DNA of 64,000 nucleotides from Nyssa sinensis (GCA_008638375.1 CM018041.1:16090716-16154715), one strand, 5' to 3'; positions 1-12,420 are shown, numbered from the stretch's first letter. Notes: a model not told the origin generated them from the letters alone. Numbers and translations: made by a program.

Positions 1-520
1 GCTTAGTTTTGGTAGCTAGAGAAGATGATGGCTAGGGAACAAGAAAGCTAGAGAGAGAGGAACTTGTATTGCTCAAGAAAAGATTGCTTACACTTGATTG
101 AGTGAGTGGTAAATGAGACCCCACCTCCTTTTAGGCTCTGGGCCTTACAATGGACGGGTATGATCATTTTGATCTAAGGGCTATAAGGATGAGTTTAAAA
201 TGTTCCCACCTTCTTAGGGAATCATTCTAGAATCCTTAAGTATCTATAATATTCTAGAATACTCATTCTATACAAGACTAGAAGTATGTACAAGGTTCTA
301 CACAAGACAAGAACTCCAAGAATGTTCTAGAGAATCCATGCAGGTTTGCTATGCAAACAAAAGTGATCGTTAGTAAGCACTCATGTGGCGTCTGCGTGGC
401 GTCTATATGGCGTAACCTTCTAGCAGACAGACGGATCGTGACAGATGACTTCAAATATTTTTCAACTAGGGTATTCGGTTCACATTTTGCAGTAAAACGT
501 GGACTATTTCTATCATGACC
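1..520. other. Non-coding DNA, no gene recognised
   Basis: No supportable gene is seen. The stretch is richer in TTCTAGAA-like words than its surroundings. Read on the minus strand, its first 150 bases (a TGTAAGGCCC start and a CT-rich, TCTCTAGC-containing tail) look like the end of an LTR. No partner repeat, primer site or target duplication is visible, so this is a guess only. Confidence 0.3.
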
Positions 521-524
521 TTAT

Positions 525-1095
525 TTTTTAACAAAAAAAAAAGGAAAAAATATTAAAAAGTCTTTAAAATAATTTTTCATTCTAAAAAGGTCATGATAAA
601 TTTTTTCTATCTATAAGATCAAAAATATATATATATATATATATATATTTAATACAAAAAAGTCCAACTGTTAACTTATATCTTAACACCATTAAAAAAT
701 ATAACTGATTAGACTAAAATAACATTTCAATTACATTTTAGAAAAAAAATATTAAAGAATTCATAAAATAAAATCTTCAATCCAAAAAGATAATAATTTT
801 TATTTGTCTTAAAGGCCTGAAAAAGAAATCTTCACTTCATAAAATGTTATTATTTTTTTAGATTAAAAAAGTTATTTTATATATATATATATATTAGTAT
901 TTTTTTTAAATGTATCTTGAAGGTTATTTTAATTTAATCACTAATATTTTTTAATGGTGTTAAGATAAAAGTTAATAATTGAACTATTTTTTGTATTAAA
1001 AATTTATTTTTTAGATAGAAAAAAATGTATCATGAATTTTTTGAATTAAAATTTTTATTTTAAAGACTTTTTAGTATTTTTTTTTTAAAAATTAT
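525..1095. mobile_element. MITE-like inverted-repeat element
   Basis: Two AT-rich arms of roughly 190 bases are imperfect reverse complements of each other. The left arm (about 525-720) runs through AAAAAGTCTTTAAAAT, TTTTTTCTATCTA and ATCTTAACACCATTAAAAAA. The right arm (about 940-1095) gives the same words in the same order on the opposite strand. The centre holds two short (AT)n runs and no open frame. Length and fold-back structure fit a miniature inverted-repeat transposable element. I could not resolve its target duplication, because its right end abuts the poly(A)/(T) tail of the LINE. Confidence 0.6.
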
Positions 1096-1949
1096 TGATT
1101 AAATGAGTACAAGAAGACCAATCATAAACATCAACCAGAGCAAGAAAAACAATATAAATAGGAAGTGTAGAACACATCAAAGAAGGCCATCAATATTCCA
1201 ATTAGGTTGATCTCACATTAAGATCAACAAAATCATCTGCAAACACCACCCTAAACCCCAACAGCCAAACAAGCCCAAAACCATAGAGAATCTTAATACA
1301 CAATCCCAAACAAAAGGTTTAAGCCATAAACTAACAAACGCACCCAACTGAGCAAAAGCAAGCCAAATCACATCAGCCTTTGTAATATGTCGGCCAAAAT
1401 TGACGAAAAAACTTGTTTCATTGTGACTATCTTTAGCGAGATTGCTGAGACCAACTGAAAGGATAAAGCAACATAAACCTCAAAGTTCACTTCTGAAAAT
1501 TTCTTGAAGTTCAGGATCCAAGAGTGTCCCGGAAAACATCATAATCCTCAATAACCACTTGTGAAGATTACTTGATGATCAGGATCCCCAAAGCAGCTAA
1601 CAGATTAGAAGACCAAACATGAAAAAAACCAGAGCGAGTCCATATATCAAGAGCCAAAGCTAAACACTGACATTCTCAATAGCCAAAGCTAAACTTATAC
1701 CAAGAGAATCTTTGACACTTACTGTTGCATATATGCATCAAAAGCATAAGAGGATAAAAATACAGAAGACATGGGTAAGAGATGAACAAAAAAGAATAGA
1801 GAAACAAAAGAAAGATGAAAACAAAAAAAAAGAGATAAAAGAAAATGAGAGGAAGGGAAAAGAAAAAAAAGAAGAGGAAGGAAAGAGACCAACATAGCAG
1901 AGGAAGGAAGAGGAAGAGGAAGAGGAAAAAGAAAAAGAAAAAGCAGAAG
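1090..1949 (-). mobile_element. LINE (non-LTR retrotransposon), 3' untranslated part and poly(A)
   Basis: Read on the minus strand, this continues the LINE that resumes at 21812. It starts in a long T/C-rich tract (about 1755-1949), passes through non-coding sequence, and ends in TAATCAATAA followed by an A-run around 1078-1090. That is the usual shape of a plant L1-type LINE 3' end. The T/C tract produces spurious Phe/Ser-rich and Lys/Glu-rich frames that are not genes. The Tat element at 1955 separates this piece from the coding remnants. The ATAAT duplication on both sides shows that the two pieces were once contiguous. Confidence 0.6.
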
Positions 1950-1954
1950 ATAAT
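1950..1954. repeat. Target-site duplication ATAAT (left copy)
   Basis: The five bases ATAAT immediately before the Tat 5' LTR recur exactly at 21807-21811 after the 3' LTR. This fixes both element boundaries. Confidence 0.85.
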
Positions 1955-2416
1955 TGATATACCATAATTTGACAACCGTATCCTGGGCATGACACGTGCT
2001 TATAAAGAGCTCTTCATGGTATAGATCAGGAAATGTTATTTTTATTCGAGTTAACCAGGCACGAAGGATTCAGAGGCATTGTGTTCAGAACGTAGCACCG
2101 CCTTCCATATCTTACCGACCTCAGAATAAGGAAACAAAGTTCGATATGACAACTATTATCTTCAAGATATCTTCAAATCTCTATTTTTACGATTCCTAAT
2201 CCTACTCAACTTAAGAGACCTACAACCTATAAATAAGGCTATAAGGTATGCTTTCAATTTATGTTCAATTCTTCTCTTGAATTACTGTTTTTATTTCTTT
2301 ACTGACTTTATCATCGGAGCGGCTACCACAAGAGCCTTCCCGGTAACCCTCTGACCTCAAGTTCTTAACAGGTAGCCAAGGACGGGACGCCTTCCAACCA
2401 GAAAAGAGTAACATCA
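1955..2416 (+). repeat. Tat copy 1, 5' LTR
   Basis: It begins TGATATACCATAATTTGACA and ends ACATCA. It aligns end to end with 21345-21806 (both 462 bp) at clearly less than full identity, so the insertion is not recent. It also matches the LTR at 55907-56472. Confidence 0.88.
2228..2237 (+). promoter_or_regulatory. TATA box of the Tat LTR
   Basis: TATAAATAAG lies in the second half of the LTR. It is repeated at 21618-21627 in the 3' LTR and at 56285-56294 in copy 2. Conservation across three LTRs supports its being the Pol II promoter core. Confidence 0.6.
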
Positions 2417-2419
2417 TCT

Positions 2420-2431
2420 TGGTGCCGTCTG
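2420..2431 (+). other. Primer-binding site, Tat copy 1
   Basis: TGGTGCCGTCTG starts three bases after the LTR ends and is identical at 56476 in copy 2. TGGYGCC-type primer sites are usual for plant Ty3/gypsy elements. I do not assign the tRNA. Confidence 0.6.
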
Positions 2432-2504
2432 TAAGAACAACAATCGTTCTACTATTTTTTCTTCAAATAACAAATCAATTATCCTTTTTTTCTTCCAAAA
2501 GTCA

Positions 2505-4130
2505 ATGGCTCCCAACCTTCGTCCTAGAAAGAACTCCCATAACCCTCAGAATCAGCCTCCTGTTGGAATAGAAAGGGGACAAACACTCATTCGTTTACAA
2601 CAGCAGCTTGATCAGATTCAACGGCAGTCCGATCAGATGTAGGAACAACTCATTACCATGTGACAAGCTTTGACCTCACTAGCTCAAAACCAGCGGAATA
2701 ATCCTCCTCTCACTACTAACATTATTCACGAAGGACCTCAGCCTCCTGTGACCACCATAGGCGGAGGATCCTATAATGAGGAGTTGCCTAACATGTAACC
2801 GGTACACCCCCATGGTACCGTCCATATGAGGACCAACCTCTAGTTATTAACAACTGTAGCGAGAGGAATGCCAATGTTTCACACTACTGTCCATTACCAG
2901 AGCAGAACGAAAATACTAATCCCAACGGCCTTTGGAGATAATCTAGTACGGCCAGGACTTTAGCCTCCCGAGGTCCCTGATCCGCTAACCTTGGGATAAC
3001 AGCACCCCTCAACCGTTGTCAGATGAGTTCCCCCCGCAAATTTGGAACCCAGAAACATGGGATAAAACCAACAACGAGTATCGATTGAACAAAAAGTCCT
3101 ACCCAAAGCCCGTCAAAGGGTAAAGGAAATAGTAGATTCTCAGGATTAGACAATCTTAACCAAGGGGGTTTAACGCCCTCCGGAGCAAGACGAGCTAAGT
3201 AAACTACTCGGTAGGTTTTTCACGTCATTTACACTTATCATAATGACAGAGGAGCACTCAAGAAATTTGTTGTCCCAAAACTCACTCTCTATGACTGGTC
3301 TAAGGACCTTGGGGACCACTTATCTCATTATTAACACACAATGGCTCTACATGGAACTACCGATGCCTTTATATGTCGAACTTTCGTGATGAGCCTCAAG
3401 GGTACCGCTCTTAAGTGGTTTCATAACCTTCCCCAAAAATCGATCAGCAACTTTTACGAGCTTAGTAGGCTATTTCTTGACTGATTCTTAACGAGCAGGA
3501 AGTTGAGAAAATGACCAAAATTCTTGCTAATTGTGAAGCAAACAAAGGGATAATCACTTCGGGAGTACATAACTCATTTTAATACCGAGCTCACGGAGAT
3601 AATTGATTGCAGTTCAAGTTTCCTAGTGGCCGCCCTCACTTCAGGCCTTGGGCCTGATGCTTCTAGGATTCCTTAACCAAGAATCCTCCTATCGATATAA
3701 CAACACTCATGGATAAAGCACAGAAGTATATTAATCTCGAAGATACAAAAATATCTTTCTGGAAAGCTAAAGAACAAGCTTAGAAGGATGAGCAATTTTA
3801 GAAGAGGGATAACAGTGCCAACAAGAAGAGGATTAGGAGTCCCGACAAGAGAATAACACCTAGAGCCCAGAACAATTCTAACTCTAGGAGGTATAGGCTT
3901 TACAGGTATGGGACTTGCACCCGCCTGAATGACACTCTTACCCACATACTCCAACAGATCCACACTTGTGAATACCTAAGGTGGCCAGAGCCACTAAAAA
4001 AGCCACCCCGACTCTAGGAATTAGAATAAGTATTATGATTTTCTTAAAGAGTAGGGGTACAAGATTGAAGAGTGTAGGGTTCTGAAGCAAGAAATAAAGC
4101 ACCTTATCAGGAGAAGACAACTAAAAGTGT
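2505..4130 (+). pseudogene. Tat copy 1 gag remnant
   Basis: From the ATG at 2505 (MAPNLRPRKN) the frame meets stops within about 50 codons. Gln-rich and Pro-rich N-terminal sequence is followed at about 3255-3430 by the gag core (KLTLYDWSKD, MSLKGTALKWFHN), which matches copy 2 at 57320-57480. Near 4060-4110 a segment reading EECRVLKQEIKHLIRR corresponds to the usual zinc-knuckle neighbourhood, but a full CCHC knuckle is not visible. This would be the structural capsid protein of the particle. Multiple stops and frame changes make it a pseudogene. Confidence 0.8.
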
Positions 4131-4199
4131 TCGTCCGCTAGGACGAGAGGCAAAACCCTCGTGACGAAAGACTACCTCAAAGGAGACAAGAGCAAGGGC

Positions 4200-7100
4200 C
4201 TGAACAGAGGGAAGTTCAGAATGATCAGCAACGAAAAAATAATCAAGTCATCTTCATGCTCTATGCTGACAATACAATGATAGGGACGTCTAATCGAGCC
4301 AGGAAAAGGTATGCTTGGGAGGCAAAGGCAGAGCCCTATATCATCTAGATCATGACCATTGAGAAAAAGGTGAAGTCAGAACCTCAGATCCAATTCTCCG
4401 AATTATACCTTATTGGGATACATTGTCCCCACAGTGCTGTTCTTGTCATCTCACTCAAAATTGCTAATTTTGAGATCAGAAGGGTTCTCATAGATACTGG
4501 AAGTTCTACAAACGTATTATTCTATAAACCCTTTAAACACATGAAACTTGACTCTAGTGACATCAGAGCTACTGTTGTTGTCATGGCCAGATTAGATAGG
4601 AATCTCAGGGTTGCAATGGGCAGAATTGACCTATCGACCACGATAGGAAAGAGAGACGGCTAGAAGACATGATCTTTGAATACATGGTCTTAGACCCTAA
4701 ATCTCTCTATAATATCATTATTAGGAGGCCATGGATCCATCAGATGGGAGCAGTTACTTCAACCCTCTATTAATGCTTGATATATGTCCATAATAGTAAA
4801 ATTCTTACCATCAAGAGTTGTTAGCCTACTACCTAGGAATGTCATGCCCTCGCACTGAAAGAAAAGCCTTTCAAATAGTAATTACAGTACATTCATGAAA
4901 GGAAAATTTCCTCATCTTCCAATCTTCATGAGGTATAAAAATGTCCTTCCAAGATTGACAAGCCATTGAGTCCTAGAGGAAGAGACAGCGCAGTCAAACC
5001 AATTGAGAAGCTTATCAAAATGCTTATCAACACTGAAGAAGAAGGAAAGTACATATACATTGGCTCAACTCTGTCGCCTTCTGAGCACTAAGATATTGTT
5101 AAATTCCTAAAGGCCAACCTTTCAATATTTGCTTGGAAAACTAAAGATATGGAGGGATTAGATCTTGATTTCATCTCTCATAAGCTGATGACGGATCCAG
5201 ACCATCCCCCAATAAGACAAAAAATGAGGATATTTTTCCCAAAACATCACATGACCATCAATGAAAAGGTCTAGAGGTTGTTTAATGCTGGAATGATAAG
5301 AGAAGTGTTTTACCTAGAGTGGCTTGTCAATACAGTTTTTACAAAAAAGAAGAACGACAAGTGAAGGATTTGCGTTGACTATACTGACTTTAACAAAGCT
5401 TGTCCTAAAGATAGCTTTCCTCTTCCTAGAATTGATCAACTTGTTGGTACCACGGCAGGTCACGAACTCATGAGTTTCATGGATGCTTACTCTAGGTACA
5501 ATCAAATTCAAATGTATCCTCCTAACTAGGAGAAAACAACTTTTATATCAGAACAAGGTCTCTATTGTTATAGACTGATGCCATTCAATTTGAAGAACGC
5601 TGGAACTACACACCCGAGGCTTGTAAACAGAATGTTTGGCTTCTAGATTAGGGATACAATAGAAGTTGACATCGACAATATACTTGTCAAAAGTGGTCGG
5701 AAGGGTGACCACATCCAGCAGTTGAGCTAGACGTTCGACATCTTGAAGAAATACAGAATAAACCTTAACCCATTAAAATGTACCTTCGGGGATCACAGAA
5801 GAAAAATTCTTGGGTTTCCTAGTTTCCTAAGGAGGAGTTGAGGCAGACCCCTTACAAATCAGGGCTCTGATTGAACTAGAATCCTCTAAAGCTAAGAAAG
5901 ATATTTAGGGGCTGAATGGAAGGATAACATCACTGAATAGGTTTATCTCTAAATTTATGGATTGGTGCCTCACACTCTTTAAAGCCTTGAGGGGGAGTAA
6001 GGCCTTAGAATGTACCTCTGAATGTGAAGAGGCCTTTCAACAACTTAAGCAATACTTAGCCTCTCTCGAACTCCTTTCAAAATCAGTGTTAGGGAAAAAA
6101 GTACTCATGTATTTAGTTGTGTCAGAGAGTGCCATCAGCTCTGTGTTTGTTAGAGAGGACAAAAGAATTCAGAGGCCTATTTTTTACATCAGTAAAACAC
6201 TTTTGGACACTAAGATAAGGTACTCCGAAATTGAAAAACTGGTCTTAGCTTTGGTAATATCCGCTCAAAAGCTCAAACCATACTTTCAAGCCCATCCTAT
6301 CATAATTCTCACATCCTATTCTTTAAAAACAGTCTTGCACAAACTTAAAATTTTGGGACAACTGGTCAAATGGTCAATAGAACTAGGAGAATTTAACATA
6401 TCCTATGTTCTACAGACTGCTATCAAAGCTCAAGTATTAGCAGATTTTATAGCATAATTCACTAGAAAGCAGCATTGGAAAGCTCAAACCACTACAGACA
6501 TTTTGGTGTGGCTACTTTACGCCGATGGTTCATCTACAAACCAGGGCTCTAGAGTAGGTATAATACTTTAGTCCCCTGATGGAATTGTAATTGAAAAACC
6601 CATTACTTTGGGATTCAAAGCCTCTAACAATGAAGCCGAGTATGAAGCACTTATCCTTGGAATGAAATTAGCTCTAGAATGCGAAGCTCTGGACCTTAAC
6701 ACATTTTTTTGACTCTCAGCTTGTACTTAGTCAAGTTTTGAGAGAATATTCTACCAAGGATAACAGAATGACTCGATACTCAGAGTTGGTGGAATCACTA
6801 AAGCGGTTTTTCACAAATTCACTATTCAAAAGACTGAAAGAAACTAGAACTCCAAGGTGGACACTTTAGCAAATATGGCCTCCCATTTTAAACCAAAAAG
6901 AGATTCAATGGTAAAAATCTCCTACCAGTCAAAACCTAGTATTGAAGTAGTACAATCTCTTCAAATTTTAAAACAATCTCAGAATTGGATGACTTCCATC
7001 ATCCAGTACCTGAAGCACTTCTAGAAGAAAAGAATCACGCCAAAAGAATTCGGATTAGGACAGCTCGATATTTAATTTTTAAGGAAAAACTTTATCGAAA

Positions 7101-7629
7101 GTTTTACACACAATCTCTCTTACGGTGCTTAACTCCAGAAGAGGCCCATTATGTCCTAACCGAGATATATGAGAGGATCTGTGGCAACTATAATGACGGT
7201 AGGACCATAACTCACCGAGCGTTAACTCAGGGTTACTATTAGCCTAGTATGCTAAAGTAGGTTAAGGAATATGTTTGGAAGTGTGACAAATGTCAACGTT
7301 TCACTTCTAACCAACATCAACCTCATTATAAACTCTTCTCTATTGTGAGTCCTTGGCCTTTTGCCCAGTGGGGAATAGACATTGTAGGGCTATGGCCAAA
7401 AGCTCCTCAGAACAGGAGATTCCTACTAGTCGCCATTGATTATTTCTCTAAACGGGCAGAAATTGAACCACTGACCTACATCACAGAGGTAGAAGTAAAG
7501 AATTTCACTTGAAAAAATATTGTGTGCAGGTTCGGTATACCCCAAATCATTATTTCAGATAATGGGGCGCAGTTTACCGAAAATGGATTTGGGAAGTTCT
7601 GTAAAGACCTACACATCAGTTGCCACTTC
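4200..7629 (+). pseudogene. Tat copy 1 pol remnant: protease, RT, two RNase H domains, integrase N-terminal part
   Basis: The order is as follows. The aspartic protease (about 4352-4663) has the motif VLIDTGSSTNVLF intact. RT (about 5100-5930) is recognisable from YTDFNKACPKDSFPLP and FMDAYSRYNQIQM, but the catalytic YxDD position reads DIDN. The RT-linked RNase H frame is open at 5957-6457. A second RNase H begins with LLYADGSSTNQGS at about 6510. The integrase zinc-binding and core domains (about 6985-7629) hold CDKCQRF and SDNGAQFTENGFGK. The frame is cut at HISCHF by the long LTR inserted at 7630 and resumes at 17381. Dual RNase H identifies the Tat lineage. Stops and the lost RT aspartates make it inactive. 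Confidence 0.88.
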
Positions 7630-8094
7630 TGTAACATCCCGACCCAATTAACTGGAGCAATTAAGGATAATGACGATTATCAGAAGATAATTTTCTAAAT
7701 AATCATGGGCAATTCTACTTAAGACTAATAATCTACAAATATAAATACGAATGTATAAATGAGAACGATTAGATACGAACCGGAGACAATCAATTTTAAG
7801 AAGGTGATTTAATGACAAAGGTCATAACTTGATGATAAATAGTGATTGGTGTTAATTGAGGATTGATACATGAATAATTTTGAAAGATTAGTACATGAAA
7901 TACACTTAGGAAAGACTAATGATACATGAATAAAGTATGCTTAATCAAGAAGCCTTACAAAAATTATAAGAGACTTTTTAAAATTTAAAAGGCAAAGTTT
8001 GGGGACTAATAAAATACTTTAAAATGCAATATAATGCATGTGAAAAGGAAAAACAAAGGAAAGAGCTTTAAAAAGCTCCTATAAAGTCTTGAAC

Positions 8095-8097
8095 CCA
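8095..8097. repeat. Target-site duplication CCA of the CACTA element (left copy)
   Basis: CCA precedes the CACTA terminus and recurs at 13274-13276 after the other terminus. Three-base duplications are diagnostic of CACTA elements. Confidence 0.8.
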
Positions 8098-8420
8098 CAC
8101 TACAAAAAAACATAGTTTTTGCGACGCCAATTATTAGTGATGCACGAAAATCGTCGCTAAAAGCCATTTTTGGCGACGCGCAGTTGTGTGTCATGAATAG
8201 GAGAAAAAAGTAAAAAAAATGTGATGAACGGCGTGAAAAAATAGGCACGAAATTATTTGCGACGCACCCTACACCATTAGCGACGCACACAGGCGTCACT
8301 AATACTGGAAACGCGCACGAGGGTGTCGCAAATAGTGTGGTGGACAAAAATGGCGGTGTTTTTCCATACAATTAACGACGCACAAGGACTATTAGCTACG
8401 CACACCGATAAGCCCCTATA
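8098..8420. repeat. CACTA left subterminal repeat region
   Basis: Repeated GCGACGC and TCGTCGCTAA-type words in both orientations lie within the first 320 bases. They match the motif set of the right end and are candidate transposase-binding sites. Confidence 0.75.
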
Positions 8421-8475
8421 AATCATACCCTCTATTTGTCAAATCGATTTGCGCTCTCTCATCAGTTTCACATTT

Positions 8476-8517
<42 letters not shown>

Positions 8518-8660
8518 ACAATCTCCGATTTCCATATCTCATCTCTCAGACGCTCGGTTCAGATCGGGCGATTATCTCTGATCTCTCGCTCTTTCTTCGT
8601 CGCTCGGTTTCTCTCTCTAATCGATCTCCGATCTCTCTCTCTCACACCACTTCACCGAGT
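8417..8660 (+). promoter_or_regulatory. TATA box and CT-rich leader-like segment inside the CACTA element
   Basis: TATAAAT at 8417-8423 is followed by an uninterrupted (CT)n run at about 8478-8513 and further TCTC-rich sequence to 8645. This is the arrangement of a plant Pol II promoter and 5' leader. It could be the remnant promoter of the element's own lost transposase gene, or a captured host promoter. The short frame at 8449-8664 is only the translation of the CT run. Confidence 0.45.
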
Positions 8661-8795
8661 TTGAGACAATCAAGTTTGGGTTTGTTTTAAAGTTGTTTAT
8701 TTTTCTTCTTCTTGTAATATATGATTTTTGGGAATAGCTGGGTCTGCTGATACTCTTATATCTGTTGCTTTGTTTTTTTTGTTCTTTAAAATGGA

Positions 8796-8915
8796 TTTTG
8801 GGTGAAACACCACCCATTTTGAGTTGAAACAATTCATACAAAGAAATTTAGGATGGGGCCTTACAAATATGGGTGAAACTCCACCCATTTTGAGTTGAAA
8901 CTATTCATATGAAGC
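8796..8915 (+). repeat. Direct duplication inside the CACTA element
   Basis: Two copies, about 70 bases apart, share GGGTGAAAC.CCACCCATTT then GAGTTGAAAC.ATTCATA (about 8798-8841 and 8869-8912). Function is unknown. Confidence 0.7.
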
Positions 8916-10806
8916 AACGTAGGCACAGAGGTTCTCAGATATAAACGAACAACTTAATCATATGAAGTGAGTGGAGATAAATGCTCACATTTTTTTAATA
9001 AGGGAAGTGAGACTTGTTTGTATAATTAGTGAGAACTTATGTGCATCTAGTAACTAGTAAGTTCATTGAATCATGAGCCAATTACCTCGGCCCATTTGGA
9101 TAGGTTTTGTTTTGTTTTTGTGTGTTTTTTTTTTCTTGTGATTTTGCAAATAAAAATGATGAGAATTTTGAACATTTGTTTTTGGGTCATTGTATTTTTT
9201 AAGAAATTCAAAATTTTAAAAATATAAAATATTATTTTTTAATTAAATTTGTTTTATTTCTATTATTTTTACCTATATATATGTTTTCTTTCTATTATTT
9301 TTACCCTTAACATTGGTATACATATGATTTTTAACACGAAATGATTGTCCAACCAAGATTTAGTCATATTATGAATTCTATTATATTGAGTGATATTATA
9401 GCTAGTATATAGCTAGTATCGACTTTCTTATGTTTGAGTTTTTGTTTGTTTTTTGTAATTTGATATGGTTACAAGGCTGTGTAAATATTTTTAGCCTGAA
9501 TGTGTGATATGTATGGTATTTTGTTAGGATTGTACAGAATAAATTGAGACTTGTATATGTTTTGATATGATCCTACAGACCTATTAGAGGGTCTTACGTA
9601 CTAATCATATTATTTATTTCTGGATATTACTTCAGCTGTGATTTATATTTAAAAACAGTTGATTCACACGTGTGAATAGGTGGACCTCAAATACATATTT
9701 AAGAGAGTAAATTTTTATATTTAAAGAAAAGTATAATCACTACTTCTCACTACTGGTAGCAAATTTGCTTCATCTTTTAGAGAATATTTTGCTAATATGT
9801 TTCATCAAAAATGCATGTTTCAAAATTTTGCTACCTCCAGTAGAGATAGCCTTAGGATAATTTGGTAGGATAACTGGTACTTAAAAAGTGGGTTAGCCTT
9901 GAATCTTGAGAATATTATCACAGTTAAAGAGAAGAGTGAGTTGATCTTGCGATTTTACACCCCACATGTAACACCAAACATGTTCTCAAAATGGGATGAT
10001 AAAATCAAGTTACTCTATTTCCTGCTCAATCTGATAAATTAGTTAAATTTAAATATATTTTGAAATTTATTATTTTATTAATTTTAAATTGAACTCGACT
10101 TGATGTGATAATAAATATTCTAATATCATAGAAATAAATTAGTTATTGAAATTTTGTGAATTAAAGAATCATTTAAGATTGATTTGACACATAAACACTC
10201 ATTAATTTTAATGCACTGTGGATTATGCCTAACTTACTATTTGATTCAACTCATTTAAGCCCTTAGAACAATATTCTTTTATTAGGGTCTTGAATAGACC
10301 TATTGATTTTTGGGTAGTTGGACCAGGGCTTTGCACATGCATGACACAGCTAACAGTCTTACTCTCAAGAATTTTTATCTTCTCTGTTTGGTTTTTGGCT
10401 TATGAAATTTTAGTTGCTTCCAATTTTGATGGTATTGGCATGGTATTATAATATGTGTTGTACATCTGTATCTATATGTTAAGATGCTGTTTTTATGTTT
10501 AAGGTGCAGCCAGATGTCATGAAATTTAGGACAAGACTTTTAGTTTTTTTTAGGAGGGTTAGAATTTATTTTGGAAAATTTTAGGAGAAATTTTATATTT
10601 TTTTCTTCAAATTGGGGTGGAAAATTTTATGAGAAAATTTTTTATTCTCAATATTTGAAGTGAATTTACATGGATAATAACATTTCACTATGCTTGTAAT
10701 TACTCGTTCATTCTGATATCACTATGTTTGTCCTACACATTAAAATTTTAAACTGAAGTCGGTACCTCAACTTTGGCGATATTCCTAACTAAAGGCTCTT
10801 GTGCAG
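8916..10806. other. CACTA interior, no gene recognised
   Basis: AT-rich sequence with no long frame and no recognised domain. It lies between the leader-like segment and the exon-like fragment at 10807, so it could be intronic, but nothing proves this. Confidence 0.4.
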
Positions 10807-10844
10807 ACGATGCTCAGCCAACAAGGTGGCTTTGTTCAACCTTG
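10807..10844 (+). other. Exon-like 38-base fragment inside the CACTA element
   Basis: It is preceded by CTCTTGTGCAG and followed by GTAAGTTTTT, good plant acceptor and donor sites. It contains ATG and reads MLSQQGGFVQPW. A second acceptor-like site (TTTTTATTTCAG) sits at about 12513-12524, after the tandem array, so the array would lie in an intron. I do not recognise the peptide. It may be a relic of a transposase or captured gene. Confidence 0.35.
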
Positions 10845-10919
10845 GTAAGTTTTTAAAATTATATAATTTGGTGGATTTATTATTTATAGAAAATGTTACG
10901 TAAAAATAAAAAAAATATA

Positions 10920-12420
10920 GTTGCACGAACTTATTTAATTTCATCGGTTCGAATGATCGTTAAAAACTTTTGCAAGTTTATGCTCCAAAAAAGGCCCATT
11001 TTCGAGTTTTGAAGGACCAAAATATCGGATATCGGCCTAACTACCATGAAACCCCATCACACACCTCACAAATGATAAAATAGACTTGCATGAACTTACG
11101 ACACTCGGTTCGGATCACTGGTTTGAAACTTATGCAAGTTTCTGCTTCAAAAAAGCCCATTTTTAGGTTTTGATAGACCAAAACACCGCATATCGGCCTA
11201 ACTACCACGAAACCCCATCACACATCTCACAAATGATAAAATAGACTTGCACGAATTTACGGCACTCGGTTCGGATCACCGGTTTGAAACTTATGCAAGT
11301 TTCTGCTCCAAAAGGCCAATTTTCAGGTTTTGACGGACCAAAACACTGGATATCAGCCTAACTACCATGAAAACCCATCACACACCTCAAAAATGATAAA
11401 ATAGACTTGCACAAACTTACGACACTTGGTTCGGATCACTGGTTTGAAACTTATGCAAGTTTATGCTCCAAAAAGGCCTATTTTTGGGTTTTGACAGACC
11501 ATAACACCGGATATCGGCCTAACTACCATGAAACCCCATCATACACCTCATAAATGATAAAATAGACTTGCACGAACTTACGGCACTCGGTTCGGATCAC
11601 TGGTTTGAAACTTATGCAAGTTTCTGCTCTAAAAAGGCCCATTTTCGGGTTTTGATGGACCAAAATACCAGATATCAGCCTAACTACCAAGAAAATCCAT
11701 CACACACCTCACAAATGATAAAATAGACTCGCACGAACTTACGGCACTCGGTTCGGATCACCGGTTTGAAACTTATGCAAGTTTCTACTCCAAAAAGACC
11801 CATTTTCAGGTTTTGACGGACCAAAACACTGGATATCGGCCTAACTACCATGAAACCCCATCACACACCTCACAAATGATAAAATAGACTTGCACGAACT
11901 TACGACACTCGATTCAGATCACCAGTTTGAAACTTATGCAAGTTTCTGCTCCGAAAGGCCCATTTTCGGGTTTTAACGGACCAAAACACCGAATATCGGC
12001 TTAACTACCACGAGACCTCATCACACACTTCACAAATGATAAAATAGACTTGCACAAACTTACGACACTTGGTTCGGATAACCTTTTTGAAACTTATGCA
12101 AGTTTCTGCTCCGAAAGGCCCATTTTTGAGTTTTGACAGACCAAAATGTCGGATATTGGTCTACCGACCCCGAAACCCCATCACAAACTTCACAAATGAT
12201 AAAATAGACTTGCACGAACTTATGAAACTCGATTCGAATCAACGGTTTGAAACTTCTGTAAGTTTTTGCTCCAAAAAAGCGGGTTTTGGGGTTTTCACGG
12301 ACCAAAATACTGGATATCCGCCTAACTATCTCGATACCCCATCACACATCTCACAAGTGACAAAATAGACTACCAAAAACTTAGGGCAATAAGTTTGAAG
12401 TAGTGGTTTGCGACTTACGC
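10920..12420 (+). repeat. 160-bp tandem array inside the CACTA element (about 9 units)
   Basis: The word AAATGATAAAATAGACTTGC recurs near 11070, 11231, 11391, 11552, 11712, 11873, 12032, 12192 and 12352 (the last one diverged). Spacing is 159-161 bases. Each unit also has a conserved GGTTTGAAACTTATGCAAG segment and ACCAAAACACCGGATATCGG. Units differ by point changes, most in the outer ones, as in minisatellites that grow from the centre. Confidence 0.92.

Noticed and set aside
1676..1995. Phe/Ser-rich minus frames and the Lys/Glu-rich plus frame 1712-1897
   Set aside because: Translations of a purine/pyrimidine-biased tract in the LINE 3' region; no domain.
8449..8888. Short frames around the (CT)n run
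   Set aside because: Microsatellite-derived Ser/Leu repeats and overlaps with the direct duplication; no protein-like composition.
12060..12368. Frames of 81 and 99 codons on both strands
   Set aside because: They lie within the 160-bp tandem array and arise from the repeat lacking stops in one phase.
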